The notes below the pieces were generated by a model. It saw nothing but the letters and a program-made list of their open reading frames with translations. It made no database searches and was not told the DNA's origin. From assembly GCA_944391225.1 (NCBI GenBank), contig CALXSS010000006.1, positions 1 through 64,000 of the forward strand: DNA of 64,000 nucleotides, written 5' to 3'. Origin of the DNA: an uncultured Clostridia bacterium (GTDB taxonomy: Bacteria; Bacillota; Clostridia; UBA1381). Position numbers and translations under genes: made by a program. Shown piece by piece: positions 17,448-26,566 of the stretch. Each line of letters opens with the position of its first letter. Positions within the stretch are counted from its first letter, which is position 1.

Positions 17448-18560
17448 TCAAAGCAGACACTTTTTATAGATCTCTATTTCAAGATCTCTTGTCACATCAA
17501 ACGGGCATACTGCCACGTTCTTAGACTGTATAGTGGTCTTGGTCCATTCAGATATTTCTTCTTCTGTGAACTTTACATCACAGGGTAATATCTCCTTGAG
17601 CAGCTGCTGAATATCATCAATTGAATCCATTTCCAAAGCCTCAAGATAAAGATCAGTCTTCCAAGGCATCTCCTTGTGTGCAAGAGCTATATATTCGCCC
17701 AGTAGCAGACCATTTGCCATTCCATGCGGGATATTCTTATAATATGTGAGCGGATATCCCATGGAGTGAACAATAGTCGTTCCTGTCTGAGCTATTACCA
17801 TTCCCCCGAGCGTGGCGCCCCAGAGCAGCTCTGTGCATGCTTCAACCGTAGGGTTTCCGTTCCTTAGTATATCAAGATTGCTGCCTATAACGCGCAGTCC
17901 CTCAAGTGCTATGTAGTCGGAAGCAGGAGTAGAACGCTTGTTTGTAAAGCCCTCCAAAAGATGGCACATAGCGTCAACTGCTGTGTTTCGAGCTATTTGC
18001 AGCGGCAGCTCCACGGTGTAGCGTCCGTCAAGAAAAGCTGTTTTATAGAATACATCAGGTGATGAAAAGCTTTTCTTATTATGTATGCTGTGCAGGGTAA
18101 GAATGGAATAAGGGGTGGTCTCAGAGCCTGTTCCTGCCGTAGTCGGTATAGCGACCATTGGAAGAGGTTTGTTTTTGTAGCTGCCCTTATATATATCCAT
18201 CATCTCGAAATCAGAACCATCAATAGGCTCGTTCGCCGTATAGACTGCGACTGCCTTAGCGGCGTCAAGCGGTGATCCTCCGCCTATACCGATAATGAAA
18301 TCTGCGCCAAATTCGCGTGCTGCCTTAGCAGCTTCGACTGTGCATTCTATCGATGGATTGTTTTCTATCCTGTCATACACAAGATAAGGTATAGAATTTT
18401 CAGTGAGCACAGCTGTGACGTCGCCGAGCGCGCCGGAACGCTTACCGGAGGTACTGCCCGTTATTATAACAGCTTTTGTACCAATTATAAGCTCCTGTGC
18501 ATTTTCTATAACCGCATTTTCACCAGCTATCAGCTTTGTAGGCATGAAATAAGTAAACAT
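17448..18560 (-). CDS. Iron-containing alcohol dehydrogenase
   Basis: 370 residues from ATG 18560 (GGGAGG seven bases upstream; an ATG at 18578 would overlap that site). The NAD(P) loop GIGGGSPLDAAK and the PTTAGTGSE motif are typical. The metal site shows D and H in NTAVDAMCHLLEGF and two H in IVHSMGYPLTYYKNIPHGMANG. These group III dehydrogenases oxidise or reduce short alcohols and aldehydes (ethanol, butanol, 1,3-propanediol, glycerol); the substrate cannot be read from sequence. It lies 32 bases behind a second, only distantly related iron dehydrogenase, sharing one promoter. Both probably serve fermentative redox balance. Confidence 0.88.
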   Translation of the reverse strand: MFTYFMPTKLIAGENAVIENAQELIIGTKAVIITGSTSGKRSGALGDVTAVLTENSIPYLVYDRIENNPSIECTVEAAKAAREFGADFIIGIGGGSPLDAAKAVAVYTANEPIDGSDFEMMDIYKGSYKNKPLPMVAIPTTAGTGSETTPYSILTLHSIHNKKSFSSPDVFYKTAFLDGRYTVELPLQIARNTAVDAMCHLLEGFTNKRSTPASDYIALEGLRVIGSNLDILRNGNPTVEACTELLWGATLGGMVIAQTGTTIVHSMGYPLTYYKNIPHGMANGLLLGEYIALAHKEMPWKTDLYLEALEMDSIDDIQQLLKEILPCDVKFTEEEISEWTKTTIQSKNVAVCPFDVTRDLEIEIYKKCLL

Positions 18561-18592
18561 AACATTACCTCCCGGCATCTAAGTGCCTTAGA

Positions 18593-19735
18593 TCAATCAT
18601 ACATATGCTCAAGGATCAGGCATACCTCAGCTTTTGACGGCACACGAGGATTGGTCGCGGTGCAGGCATCAGCTATAGCTTTTTCTGCCATGCTCTCCAC
18701 AGCATTCATATATTCTCTCTTATCTATCCCGCACTGTGAAAGTGAAAGCGGAATATTCATTTCCTTGTTCATAAACTGTATCCATCCAACAAGCGCGCGG
18801 ATAGTTGTTATCTCATTAAAGTTGTTAACGCCAAGAAGCTTAGCAACATTGCAGTATTTTTCAACGCACTTCGGATATTCCTTTTTGCTCTTTGAGTGCT
18901 TGTTTATACCTGAGTTGAACTCAATAACATGCGGAAGAACTATAGCGTTAGCTCTGCCGTGCGGTATATGGAATTTTGCGCCGATAGCGTGAGCAATACC
19001 ATGGTTGAGTCCGAGCGACGCGCTGTTGAACGCAAGTCCGGCAAGACATGATGCTACGTGCATCTTTTTGCGTGCGTGCGTGTCGCTGTTGTCAAGGTAC
19101 GAGCGCAGCAGGAATGTTCCGCAGATCTCTATTGCTTTTTCAGCGAGAGCTGCCGAGAACTCATTGTTGTTTATGCTGACGTATGCCTCGATAGCGTGTG
19201 TAAGCACGTCCATACCTGTGTCAGCTGTTACTGATGCGGGAACGCTCTTTACAAGCTCTGCATCAAGTATAGCCTCTGTAGGAAGCATCGAATCGGATAC
19301 GAGCGGGTATTTGATGTTTTTCTCAACATCTGTTACTACCGCAAAGCTTGTTACCTCTGAGCCTGTGCCGGAGGTGGTAGGTATTGCGATAAGCGCTATT
19401 TCCTTATTTGTGGCGCGCTTGCCAAATTCTCTTATCGATTTGGCTGAGTCTATAGCGCTGCCTCCGCCTATAGTGATGATGCAGTCAGGATCTGACTTTA
19501 TAAGATATTCAACTCCTGCCGTGATCTTCTCGAGCGGTGGATCCGGAACAACGTCCGAAAAAATATCAAAGTCGATAAATGCCTGCTGCAATCTGTCTGT
19601 TACAAGTGTAAGCAGACCGCTTTTTTCTATAAACGGGTCGGTTATGATAAGTATTTTCTTGTAGGAAAGCTCCAGTATCCTGTCAAGAGCATTATCACCG
19701 AAGTATATTTTTGTGCGAATATCAAAGCTCTTCAT
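18593..19735 (-). CDS. Iron-containing alcohol dehydrogenase, PduQ/EutG-like
   Basis: 380 residues. NAD(P) loop TIGGGSAIDSAK, PTTSGTGSEVTSFAVVTD, metal ligands in ADTGMDVLTHAIEAYVS and GLNHGIAHAIGAKFHIPHGRANA. The last pair with its LNHGIAHALG-like start is typical of PduQ-type propanol dehydrogenases and ethanolamine EutG. No microcompartment shell gene is near, so a role in ordinary fermentation is more likely. AGGAGAG precedes the ATG. First gene of the two-gene dehydrogenase operon, with a consensus promoter and a long inverted repeat upstream. Confidence 0.9.
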   Translation of the reverse strand: MKSFDIRTKIYFGDNALDRILELSYKKILIITDPFIEKSGLLTLVTDRLQQAFIDFDIFSDVVPDPPLEKITAGVEYLIKSDPDCIITIGGGSAIDSAKSIREFGKRATNKEIALIAIPTTSGTGSEVTSFAVVTDVEKNIKYPLVSDSMLPTEAILDAELVKSVPASVTADTGMDVLTHAIEAYVSINNNEFSAALAEKAIEICGTFLLRSYLDNSDTHARKKMHVASCLAGLAFNSASLGLNHGIAHAIGAKFHIPHGRANAIVLPHVIEFNSGINKHSKSKKEYPKCVEKYCNVAKLLGVNNFNEITTIRALVGWIQFMNKEMNIPLSLSQCGIDKREYMNAVESMAEKAIADACTATNPRVPSKAEVCLILEHMYD

Positions 19736-19804
19736 AATATATTCTCTCCTGATATGTAAGTTTTTGGGCGATCGCGAAACACTGTTCTCAGATCACCTAT
19801 GATC

Positions 19805-19883
19805 GTTTTGTAGTATCCGTATAAACTGTGTCAATACAGTTCATTATATGATATATTATACTACAAAACAGAGCATATTTCAA
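19805..19883 (-). promoter_or_regulatory. Promoter and inverted repeats of the dehydrogenase operon
   Basis: Minus strand TTGAAA (19883-19878), 17 bp, TATAAT (19860-19855). The 12-mer GTTTTGTAGTAT overlapping spacer and -10 (19869-19858) is repeated inverted, perfectly, at 19816-19805, 41 bp away, and between them lies a second perfect repeat AACTGT-N6-ACAGTT (19824-19841). It looks like a two-site operator for a regulator of alcohol metabolism, or a structured leader. It is not a Rex site. Confidence 0.6.
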
Positions 19884-19899
19884 TATGATTTGATCGATT

Positions 19900-20883
19900 T
19901 TATGCTAATATTTTATCAATTTCCGCAAGCTCCTCCGCTGTGAGGTCAGGACCATCGAGAGCCTTAACATTTTCAGCTATCTGCTGAGGTCTTGATGCGC
20001 CTATGAGCACGCTTGTGAGTTTTCCTCCGCGCAGGTTCCATCTTACAGCCATCTGCGCAAGAGTTTGACCGCGTCGCTGAGCTATTTCGTTGAGCGCGGC
20101 TATTTTGTCGAGTGCGGCATTCTTTACGCTGTCCTCTGTGAGGAATCTTGATTTAGTGGCGCGTGAATCCTTTGGTATACCGTGCAGGTATTTATCCGTG
20201 AGCAAGCCTTGCGCGAGTGGACAGAAGGAGATAGAGCCTATACCCTCGTGTTCAAGCACGGTTTGAAGTCCCCTTTATATTTGTCTTTCAAGCATATTGT
20301 AGCGGGGCTGATGTATAAGCAACGGCGTGCCGAGCGCGCGCAGCGCCTGCGACATCTTCATTGTCTGCTCCGGATTGTAATTGGAAACTCCAACATACAA
20401 GGCTCTGCCGCTTTTTACGATAAAGTCGAGTGCTGCCGCCGTTTCTTCTATCGGTGTTTCAGGATCAGGTCTGTGATGATAGAAAATATCAAAATAGTCA
20501 AGCCCGGTGCGTTTAAGGCTTTGATCGCAGCTTGCTACAAGATATTTCCGTGAGCCGTGATCGCCGTATGGACCATCCCACATTTCATAGCCTGCTTTTG
20601 TTGAGATTATAAGCTCATCGCGGTATGGCGCCAAATCATTTTTTAATATTTTGCCGAAATTTTCTTCAGCACAGCCGGCATAAGGACCATAGTTGTTTGC
20701 TATGTCAAAATGAGTTATTCCAAGGTCGAATGCAGTTGTGACCATGTTTGTCATGTTCTCAAAGCTGTCTCGAAAACCAAAGTTATGCCACAACCCGAGA
20801 GAAAGCGCGCTGAGCTTGAGTCCGCTTCTTCCGCATCTGTTATAATTCATACTGTCATATCTTTTACCATCTGCAACGTACAT
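19900..20883 (-). pseudogene. Aldo/keto reductase split by one in-frame stop
   Basis: The two halves form one AKR of the YghZ type in the same reading frame: MNYNRCGRSGLKLSALSLGL, catalytic D-x3-Y region FDIANNYGP, Lys in ISTKAG, His in DIFYHHRPD, HQPRYNMLERQI, then a TAA (20277-20275), then RGLQTVLEHEGIGSISFCPLAQGLL and IGASRPQQIAENVKAL. The family normally has an acidic residue where the stop is, so a single GAA to TAA change explains it. All other parts are intact, so the lesion is recent, or is a sequencing error. Start at ATG 20883, ten bases after AAAGGAG. Intact relatives reduce L-glyceraldehyde-3-phosphate or methylglyoxal-like carbonyls. Confidence 0.8.
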
Positions 20884-20929
20884 AAAGATCACGCTCCTTT
20901 TGCTTTATATAATGTATATATTTTTTTTA

Positions 20930-20958
20930 ATTATATCATAACGCCGATTGTTTTTCTA
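20930..20958 (-). promoter_or_regulatory. Promoter of the aldo/keto reductase
   Basis: Minus strand TAGAAA (20958-20953), 17 bp, TATAAT (20935-20930). The -10 is perfect and the -35 is weak. Confidence 0.5.
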
Positions 20959-20985
20959 TATAAAAAATAGTGTATTTAATTTCAA

Positions 20986-21020
20986 CAAAAAAGCTGACAA
21001 AGCTCTGAGCAGTGTCAGCT
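20986..21020 (-). terminator. Terminator of the ligase/ATP-grasp operon
   Basis: Minus strand AGCTGACA / TGTCAGCT stem (21020-21013 with 20999-20992) with a partly pairing loop, followed by TTTTTTG. Located just after the stop of the ATP-grasp gene. Confidence 0.8.
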
Positions 21021-21027
21021 GTTATTG

Positions 21028-22356
21028 CTATTTTTCATCAACTATCATGGTCGGGAGCGTCATCTCACTGTATTGAGTAGATATAACACCCGATTTGGCT
21101 ATTCTCGAATACAGCCCCTTGAGCTTGCCGCCATAAACAAAAAGTCCTGTTATGTTTGCAAAGCCGCGGAAATCCGCCGAGCTGTCCCAGATAAGATCAA
21201 TGTTTTCTGTTTCATATGGAGTGACGTATTCCTGAAGTAGATAATCCGTATCCGCGTGGTCATTAAGGAATGACCTCCATTGATCTGTTGTCTTTGCCTC
21301 TATACCGGCAAGAACTCCCTTTGAGGCGTATGAATCCTCCGGTTTTACGATCCATTTGTTTTTGTTTTCTATTACCTTGTGATCGGTTATGCTGCCGCGT
21401 GTAAGAGCATAGGTGGCGGGTATATGCTTTTCTATAAATTCATTTTCTTCATCAGTGAGGATCATTTTTGTCATTTCGTGGCGCATTATCTTGAATATCA
21501 GCTTGTTGTGCGCTATCTGTGTCCGGAAATCGCCTATAAGCACGACCTCATTATTGAGCGCGGCATCGACAAAAGCCCTCACCTTATCATAATTGCTCAT
21601 GACATCGCAGGTAACAGCGCGGCGGTAAACAACGTCTATTTTTCTTCCGGAGGGAGATATAAGAGCACCGTTTTCGCGTCGCAGCTTGTAAATATCGCAT
21701 ATTTCGCAGTCGTAACCGGCGCGGATAAATGCTCGCCTGAATTCCTCAAATTCTTCGTTTGATGCGCTGGACATAAAATCGACTATTGCAGCATATGGGC
21801 GTTCAGGCGTACTGCCGCTCGAGCGGTATATCTGGTCGAATTCCTTTATCCATGAATCAAAAAGCTCAAAAGTCTTTATGCTGTGGTTTTTGGCAAAGCG
21901 TCTGAATGTATCTGATTTGGCAAAAACGTTGTTGAGCTCCCTATCCTCGTTCATACCGCTTGAGCCGTCGGTGTTGAATTCACAGAATTTAAAATCCTTT
22001 GTTTCTGGATTGTAAAATATATCTATACGCGCGATCGGCAAAAGACATTTATATGGCACCGGGCGCAATATAAGCTCCTCAAGCCGTTTTTCAAACCCGA
22101 AAAGCCTTCTGTATTCAGGGTCGTCAATATAATGCTGTATCAGCTTTTCAAGGATGCGATGCGTTTTGACGGCTGCTTCATTGAATACCTTAAGATCCTC
22201 CTCGGTATACATTTTGGGGATATACAGTGAGTGCACGGTGTATCCGTGATAGTGTGCGGATGAGCTTTCTATAGCTGAGCGCATCATTGCGGCGTCGTCT
22301 TTGCAGGAGTCAAAGGACTCTGTTATGATATTTTTATATTCCTGTTGAAATTTCAT
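21028..22356 (-). CDS. Glutathionylspermidine-synthase-like ATP-grasp ligase
   Basis: 442 residues from ATG 22356 (an AAAGGA lies nine bases upstream; TTG 22362 is too close). It resembles the circularly permuted ATP-grasp enzymes of the glutathionylspermidine synthase group: FKFCEFNTDGSSGMNED (Mg/ATP carboxylates), KIDVVYRRAVTCDV, KWIVKPEDSYASKGVLAG (ATP lysine) and DYLLQEYVTPYETE. Such enzymes join a carboxylate to an amine through an acyl phosphate. The neighbour upstream is a glutamate-cysteine-ligase-like enzyme and the pair share a promoter, so this gene may perform the second step on a gamma-glutamyl product (a GshB-like role). No amidase domain is fused. The amine partner is unknown. 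Confidence 0.78.
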   Translation of the reverse strand: MKFQQEYKNIITESFDSCKDDAAMMRSAIESSSAHYHGYTVHSLYIPKMYTEEDLKVFNEAAVKTHRILEKLIQHYIDDPEYRRLFGFEKRLEELILRPVPYKCLLPIARIDIFYNPETKDFKFCEFNTDGSSGMNEDRELNNVFAKSDTFRRFAKNHSIKTFELFDSWIKEFDQIYRSSGSTPERPYAAIVDFMSSASNEEFEEFRRAFIRAGYDCEICDIYKLRRENGALISPSGRKIDVVYRRAVTCDVMSNYDKVRAFVDAALNNEVVLIGDFRTQIAHNKLIFKIMRHEMTKMILTDEENEFIEKHIPATYALTRGSITDHKVIENKNKWIVKPEDSYASKGVLAGIEAKTTDQWRSFLNDHADTDYLLQEYVTPYETENIDLIWDSSADFRGFANITGLFVYGGKLKGLYSRIAKSGVISTQYSEMTLPTMIVDEK

Positions 22357-22391
22357 TGTCAATTTTCCTTTCCATCCATCGGCTGAGGCTT

Positions 22392-23576
22392 TTATAATGT
22401 TTTTTCCATTGACGTGTAGATCCTCTCGTACAGCGGAATAAGCAGAGCGGCTTCCTTTGTGCCAAGCGATGCCTCTGCTGTTTCAAAAAGCATCTGGACA
22501 AAGTCCTTTGCAGCTATTCCGTATATTTTGCCGTTATAGCCATGTTCCATCAGCTCTGTTTTTGCCGCGGCTATATCTGCAGCTGTATACCCGGACGTAT
22601 CCGGAACAGTGTTATTAATGAACAGGGCTTTTATAAGCGCCGTATATGCGGCGGCAAACTCGCCCGGCATAGAGTCTGCAGGGCGCAGCTCTATATACTG
22701 CTTTAGTCTTACGTCGGGGAAAAACATAGAGAGCAGATGCTCAATTTCGTGTTCAGCGAGCGGTTTGTTTTTGTACAGCTCCGATATCGGCGTTTCGCCT
22801 GTATATATCGGCTCGTTGTTCTCTGTGATAAGTATAGCGGGCGAGTTATAGATATATTCTGCATATTTCAGAAATCCGAAATCTCTGTCAAAAAGATTCG
22901 GAACGGTTCCGCAGCGGTCTGAGTCAACGTTGTTCCATATATGCGTTCGCAGCATCCTGCCTTTATAGGGTTTTCCCTCAAAAACAGGGGAGTTATCGGT
23001 TATCAGCGCAAATATCGGCGTCAGTATATTGGCGTAGCGCAGTTTGTCGATGCAGTCTCTTTCATCAGCAAAGTCAAACGAGAGCTGAGTTGATGCGGTG
23101 GCGCGCATCATATTAATACCGCAGCTGCCCGTCTTTTTGAAGTATCTGTCCATGAACTCGTAGCGCTTTTTGGGGATAAGCTCCATTTCGGCAGCGGGCG
23201 TTCGTGGAGAATATCCGGAATTAATGATGATAAAACCAAATTCGTCAAGGATAGGTTTTAGCCTGTCGAGAAAACGAGAGTATATCTTCATTATATTATT
23301 CACATCAGAACAGGGCATGATGCTTATTTCAAGCTGACCTGCCGGTTCGATGGTTATTGAAGCTTCACCGCTGTAAAGAGCTATAAGATCATCACCGCTG
23401 TATTCCCTTTCAGGATAAAAGGCGGAAAGTCTTTCAAGTATATTTTTTACACCGCCGTGATATGAAACGTGAGTGAGATCTCTGCGAACTATAAAGTGTT
23501 CGAGCTCCAGTCCCAGCTTCCCGGGCTTTTTGCAGCCCTTTGCAATGTATTCAGCTATTCTTTCGGTATTAGTCAT
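22392..23576 (-). CDS. Glutamate-cysteine-ligase-like enzyme (GCS2 / plant GshA type)
   Basis: 394 residues. Motifs of the GCS2/EgtA group: KLGLELEHFIV (metal-binding glutamates), SITIEPAGQLEISIMPC (substrate-binding EPAGQ-E), MMRATASTQLSFDF (the M-x-x-T-x-x-x-Q-x-x-x-D pattern) and YIELRPADSMPGEFAAAYTALIKALF (R-x-x-D). The family makes gamma-glutamylcysteine from glutamate and cysteine with ATP; some members accept other amines. It is the first gene of a two-gene operon with the ATP-grasp ligase 35 bases on. Classical clostridial glutathione makers use the fused GshF, which this is not. The ribosome site is GAGGTGA. Confidence 0.85.
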   Translation of the reverse strand: MTNTERIAEYIAKGCKKPGKLGLELEHFIVRRDLTHVSYHGGVKNILERLSAFYPEREYSGDDLIALYSGEASITIEPAGQLEISIMPCSDVNNIMKIYSRFLDRLKPILDEFGFIIINSGYSPRTPAAEMELIPKKRYEFMDRYFKKTGSCGINMMRATASTQLSFDFADERDCIDKLRYANILTPIFALITDNSPVFEGKPYKGRMLRTHIWNNVDSDRCGTVPNLFDRDFGFLKYAEYIYNSPAILITENNEPIYTGETPISELYKNKPLAEHEIEHLLSMFFPDVRLKQYIELRPADSMPGEFAAAYTALIKALFINNTVPDTSGYTAADIAAAKTELMEHGYNGKIYGIAAKDFVQMLFETAEASLGTKEAALLIPLYERIYTSMEKTL

Positions 23577-23654
23577 AATATCACCTCGGTGTGTTTACCA
23601 TACATTATGCAGCGCTTTTTGCCGGCTGCGCGGATAAACACATTCATGCTGTTT

Positions 23655-23683
23655 ATTATACCATGTTCGTATAAAAAATACAA
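23655..23683 (-). promoter_or_regulatory. Promoter of the GCL-like/ATP-grasp operon
   Basis: Minus strand TTGTAT (23683-23678), 17-bp spacer ending ATGG, TATAAT (23660-23655). It fires away from the promoter at 23811. Confidence 0.8.
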
Positions 23684-23810
23684 GCGTCATAATGATGAGT
23701 ATACCTGCTGAAGAGGTATGTTTTTTTGTATATTTTCGCGGAGCGAAAGCGGCGCGGCAGCCATACGCAAAAGAAATGTAAAGTTTCCGTGAATACGTTT
23801 TTTATAGAGA

Positions 23811-23839
23811 TTGACAAAGCGGGATCAGTGTGCTATAAT
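23811..23839 (+). promoter_or_regulatory. Consensus promoter of the PLP lyase gene
   Basis: TTGACA (23811-23816), 17 bp, TATAAT (23834-23839): perfect consensus. The 127 bp between it and the divergent promoter at 23655-23683 show no other feature. Confidence 0.85.
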
Positions 23840-23897
23840 ACTAAGGTGATTATTACGGTAAAAAATGCCGTGTTTGCTGAAAGGGCTGTTAAACTTA

Positions 23898-25181
23898 ATG
23901 GATAAAACCGAATTTATAGTAAAGAATTTTGGTATAAGCCGACGCGCTGTTGAGCTTATAAATGAGGCGGAGCGCAGGGTAAAGGACAGGTTTGAGCGTA
24001 TAGAGGAAAAGGCAGAAATAAATCAGCTAAAGGTGATGAAAGCATTTTCGGATCATCACGTGTCGGAAAGACATTTTATGCCTACAACAGGATATGGGTA
24101 TGATGATGACGGACGAGATACACTCGACAGGATATATGCCCAGGTGTTCGGCAGCGAGGACGCGCTTGTTAGGCTGAACTGGGTAAACGGCTCGCATACG
24201 CTTGCCACTATGATGTATGCAGTGTTGCGTCCGGGGGATACTCTGTTGGCTGTGACGGGGAAACCGTATGATACGCTTGAGGAGGTCATAGGTATAGCCG
24301 GTGAGGACGGCAATGGATCACTTAAGGATTTTGGCATTAAATATAAAGAAATAGAGCTGAAATCTGATGGCATGCCTGATCACGAGGCTATAGAAGCAGC
24401 TCTTAAAAATGAAAGTATCAAGGCTGTTATGATACAGCGTTCAAAGGGCTATGGTTGGAGACCAACATACAGCGCAGAGCTGATAGGGGAGATAGTCAGA
24501 TTTGTGAAAAAAATATCTCCCGATACTATATGTATGGTCGATAACTGCTATGGCGAGTTTGTGGATACGGAGGAACCGTGTGATTTCGGCGCGGATCTAA
24601 TGGCGGGATCTCTTATAAAAAATCCGGGAGGCGGAATAGCGCCTACGGGAGGCTATATTGCAGGACGGCATGAGCTTATAGAGCTTTGTGCATACAGACT
24701 CACATGCGTTGGCATAGGCAGAGAGTGCGGCGCGACAATGGGATTTAACCGCTATGCGTACCAGGGACTTTTTCTTGCGCCGCATATAGTGTCTCAGGCG
24801 CTTAAAGCGTCGGTGCTGTGTTCTGAAGTTTTTTCAATGCTGGGATATGAATCGGATCCGGCTCCTGATGAAGAACGGCATGATATAATACAATCGGTCA
24901 AATTTGGCGATAAGGATAAGATGCTGGCATTTATACGCGGAATACAGCGCGGCGCGCCGGTAGATAGCTTTGTATCACCGGAGCCTTGGGATATGCCGGG
25001 ATATCAGGATCAGGTGATAATGGCTGCTGGAGCCTTTGTCCAGGGATCATCGATAGAGCTTTCTGCAGACGCACCTGTTAAGGAGCCGTATATTGCATAT
25101 ATGCAGGGAGGACTGACATACGAGTCGGCAAAGCTGGGAATAATGGCGGCGCTTGATAATCTGCTTGCGCTTGAGGCATAA
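23898..25181 (+). CDS. Methionine-gamma-lyase-like PLP enzyme (YnbB / aluminium-resistance family)
   Basis: 427 residues from ATG 23898; an ATG at 23865 in frame would add 11 residues (CCLLKGLLNL-type, unlike the family), and neither start has a strong ribosome site. Cys/Met-metabolism PLP fold: HFMPTTGYGYDDDGRDTLDRIYA, substrate loop GSHTLATMMYAVLRPGD, VDNCYGEF (PLP aspartate) and the Schiff-base lysine K241 in GSLIKNPGGGIAPTGGY. This family (PF06838-like) is annotated as aluminium resistance or methionine gamma-lyase, but its reaction is not well established. It has its own perfect promoter and is divergent from the GCL-like operon, so a shared link to sulfur amino acids is tempting but only inferred. 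Confidence 0.87.
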   Translation: MDKTEFIVKNFGISRRAVELINEAERRVKDRFERIEEKAEINQLKVMKAFSDHHVSERHFMPTTGYGYDDDGRDTLDRIYAQVFGSEDALVRLNWVNGSHTLATMMYAVLRPGDTLLAVTGKPYDTLEEVIGIAGEDGNGSLKDFGIKYKEIELKSDGMPDHEAIEAALKNESIKAVMIQRSKGYGWRPTYSAELIGEIVRFVKKISPDTICMVDNCYGEFVDTEEPCDFGADLMAGSLIKNPGGGIAPTGGYIAGRHELIELCAYRLTCVGIGRECGATMGFNRYAYQGLFLAPHIVSQALKASVLCSEVFSMLGYESDPAPDEERHDIIQSVKFGDKDKMLAFIRGIQRGAPVDSFVSPEPWDMPGYQDQVIMAAGAFVQGSSIELSADAPVKEPYIAYMQGGLTYESAKLGIMAALDNLLALEA

Positions 25182-25293
25182 AGGTGGACAGCTGTAATTG
25201 AAAACTGATTTTTTGGAAATATTATTGTGGTATACTTAATTTGATAAGAAGTTTAAAAACTATGGACCAAACCGGGTATGAGGTAGATTAACA

Positions 25294-26487
25294 GTGAGTA
25301 TGAAATTTAGTGTAAAAAAATATTTTCAGGTGCTTGGCACTGCTTTGGGAGTAATATTTCTCGCGTTTATGGTATGCATGGGCTTTGATTTTACTGGCGG
25401 CGCAAATATAGATACTGATGTCGATGATGGAACGGTAGCTGTAGAGCACGGCGGAACGATAAATGTGCTGCTTATGTGTACAGATGAGGATGGACTGAGA
25501 ACGGATGCTATAATGCTTGCATCGTATAACACAAAGGAAAACACGGTAAATATGCTGTCGATACCGCGAGATCTGAGAATGTATGTGGGTAATAGATATC
25601 AGAAGGTAAATGCCGCGCATGCGTTTGAGATGGACGGTGTTATTGGAGGACCTACCGCGACGTGCGAGGTCGTAACGCGTCTTACAGGTGTGCCGATAAA
25701 TTATTATATAGATTTTTCGTTTGACGCTGTAGCGCATGTTATAAATGAGCTTGGCCCGGTCACATTTACAATACCTGATCTATACGGGGACGGTGTGGGA
25801 ATGGTTTATGATGATCCTGTGCAGGGACTTCATATAAACCTGCCTCCGGGCACATATGAGCTTGATGGAACTCAGGTCGTTCATCTTCTGCGCTACAGAA
25901 AAGGAAATCCGGATGAAAACGGTATAAGAAAGACGTATGCAAATGGTGATGAGGACAGGATCAAAGTTCAGCAGGATTTCTTAAAAGCGCTTGTGGATCA
26001 GAAGCTCAACATATCGCTCATACAGAAGCTGCCGGCAATATTTACAGACGTAAAGAATGAGCTGAAAACTAATTTGACGGTAAAGGACGTATTGAAGTAT
26101 TCAAAATACCTTAAGGATTTCACGTCCGCCGGTATAAGATCCGAAACAGTCCCGGGAGATGCGACAACAGATTCATCTAACGGTGACGTATTTGTGCCGA
26201 ACATGCACAAGCTTCAGACGCTGGTTCAGGATATGTTCGACGTCAGCGGTGAAAACATGTCATATGCAGATCCGAACGCTCAGCCAAAGCTGTATGACAG
26301 CGGATATATGACGCTTGGCGGATATGTGCGTTCGACAGATCCGGATATACTCGCTCAGTACAAAGCATCAGATGTTACTAATGATGAGCTTTGTCTTATA
26401 CGCGGGATAGATCAGTCTGATGACACGGAGTCTACCGAGTCTGCGGATGGATACGCTACAGAGAGCGGAGAAGAAGCGGACGGATAA
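25294..26487 (+). CDS. LytR-CpsA-Psr (LCP) family wall-polymer ligase
   Basis: 397 residues, GTG start with GAGGT nine bases upstream. One N-terminal span (about 12-30), then the extracellular LCP domain: INVLLMCTDEDGLRTDAIMLASYN, VNMLSIPRDLRMYVGNRYQKVNAAHAF (catalytic arginine region), GPVTFTIPDLYGDG, and HLLRYRKGN...GDEDRIKVQQDFLKAL (second arginine pair). LCP enzymes move lipid-linked teichoic acid, capsule or glycan precursors onto peptidoglycan outside the membrane. The C-terminal 30 residues are acidic and Ser/Thr-rich. The TGGTATACT at about 25228-25236 could be an extended -10. Monocistronic, between the PLP enzyme and the rimP operon. Confidence 0.92.
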   Translation: MSMKFSVKKYFQVLGTALGVIFLAFMVCMGFDFTGGANIDTDVDDGTVAVEHGGTINVLLMCTDEDGLRTDAIMLASYNTKENTVNMLSIPRDLRMYVGNRYQKVNAAHAFEMDGVIGGPTATCEVVTRLTGVPINYYIDFSFDAVAHVINELGPVTFTIPDLYGDGVGMVYDDPVQGLHINLPPGTYELDGTQVVHLLRYRKGNPDENGIRKTYANGDEDRIKVQQDFLKALVDQKLNISLIQKLPAIFTDVKNELKTNLTVKDVLKYSKYLKDFTSAGIRSETVPGDATTDSSNGDVFVPNMHKLQTLVQDMFDVSGENMSYADPNAQPKLYDSGYMTLGGYVRSTDPDILAQYKASDVTNDELCLIRGIDQSDDTESTESADGYATESGEEADG

Positions 26488-26566
26488 ATGACTGCTTGAT
26501 TATATAATGGTTGTATGAATACAGCGGATAAAAATTGTATAAAATAACGATATATATATATGTCGC

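Noticed and set aside
17448-19735. Bacterial microcompartment (pdu/eut) locus
   Set aside because: The PduQ-like dehydrogenase suggested it, but no shell protein, diol dehydratase or CoA-acylating aldehyde dehydrogenase is present.
20275-20277. Recoded stop (selenocysteine or pyrrolysine) in the aldo/keto reductase
   Set aside because: The codon is TAA, not TGA or TAG, and the position is normally acidic, so a nonsense mutation is simpler.
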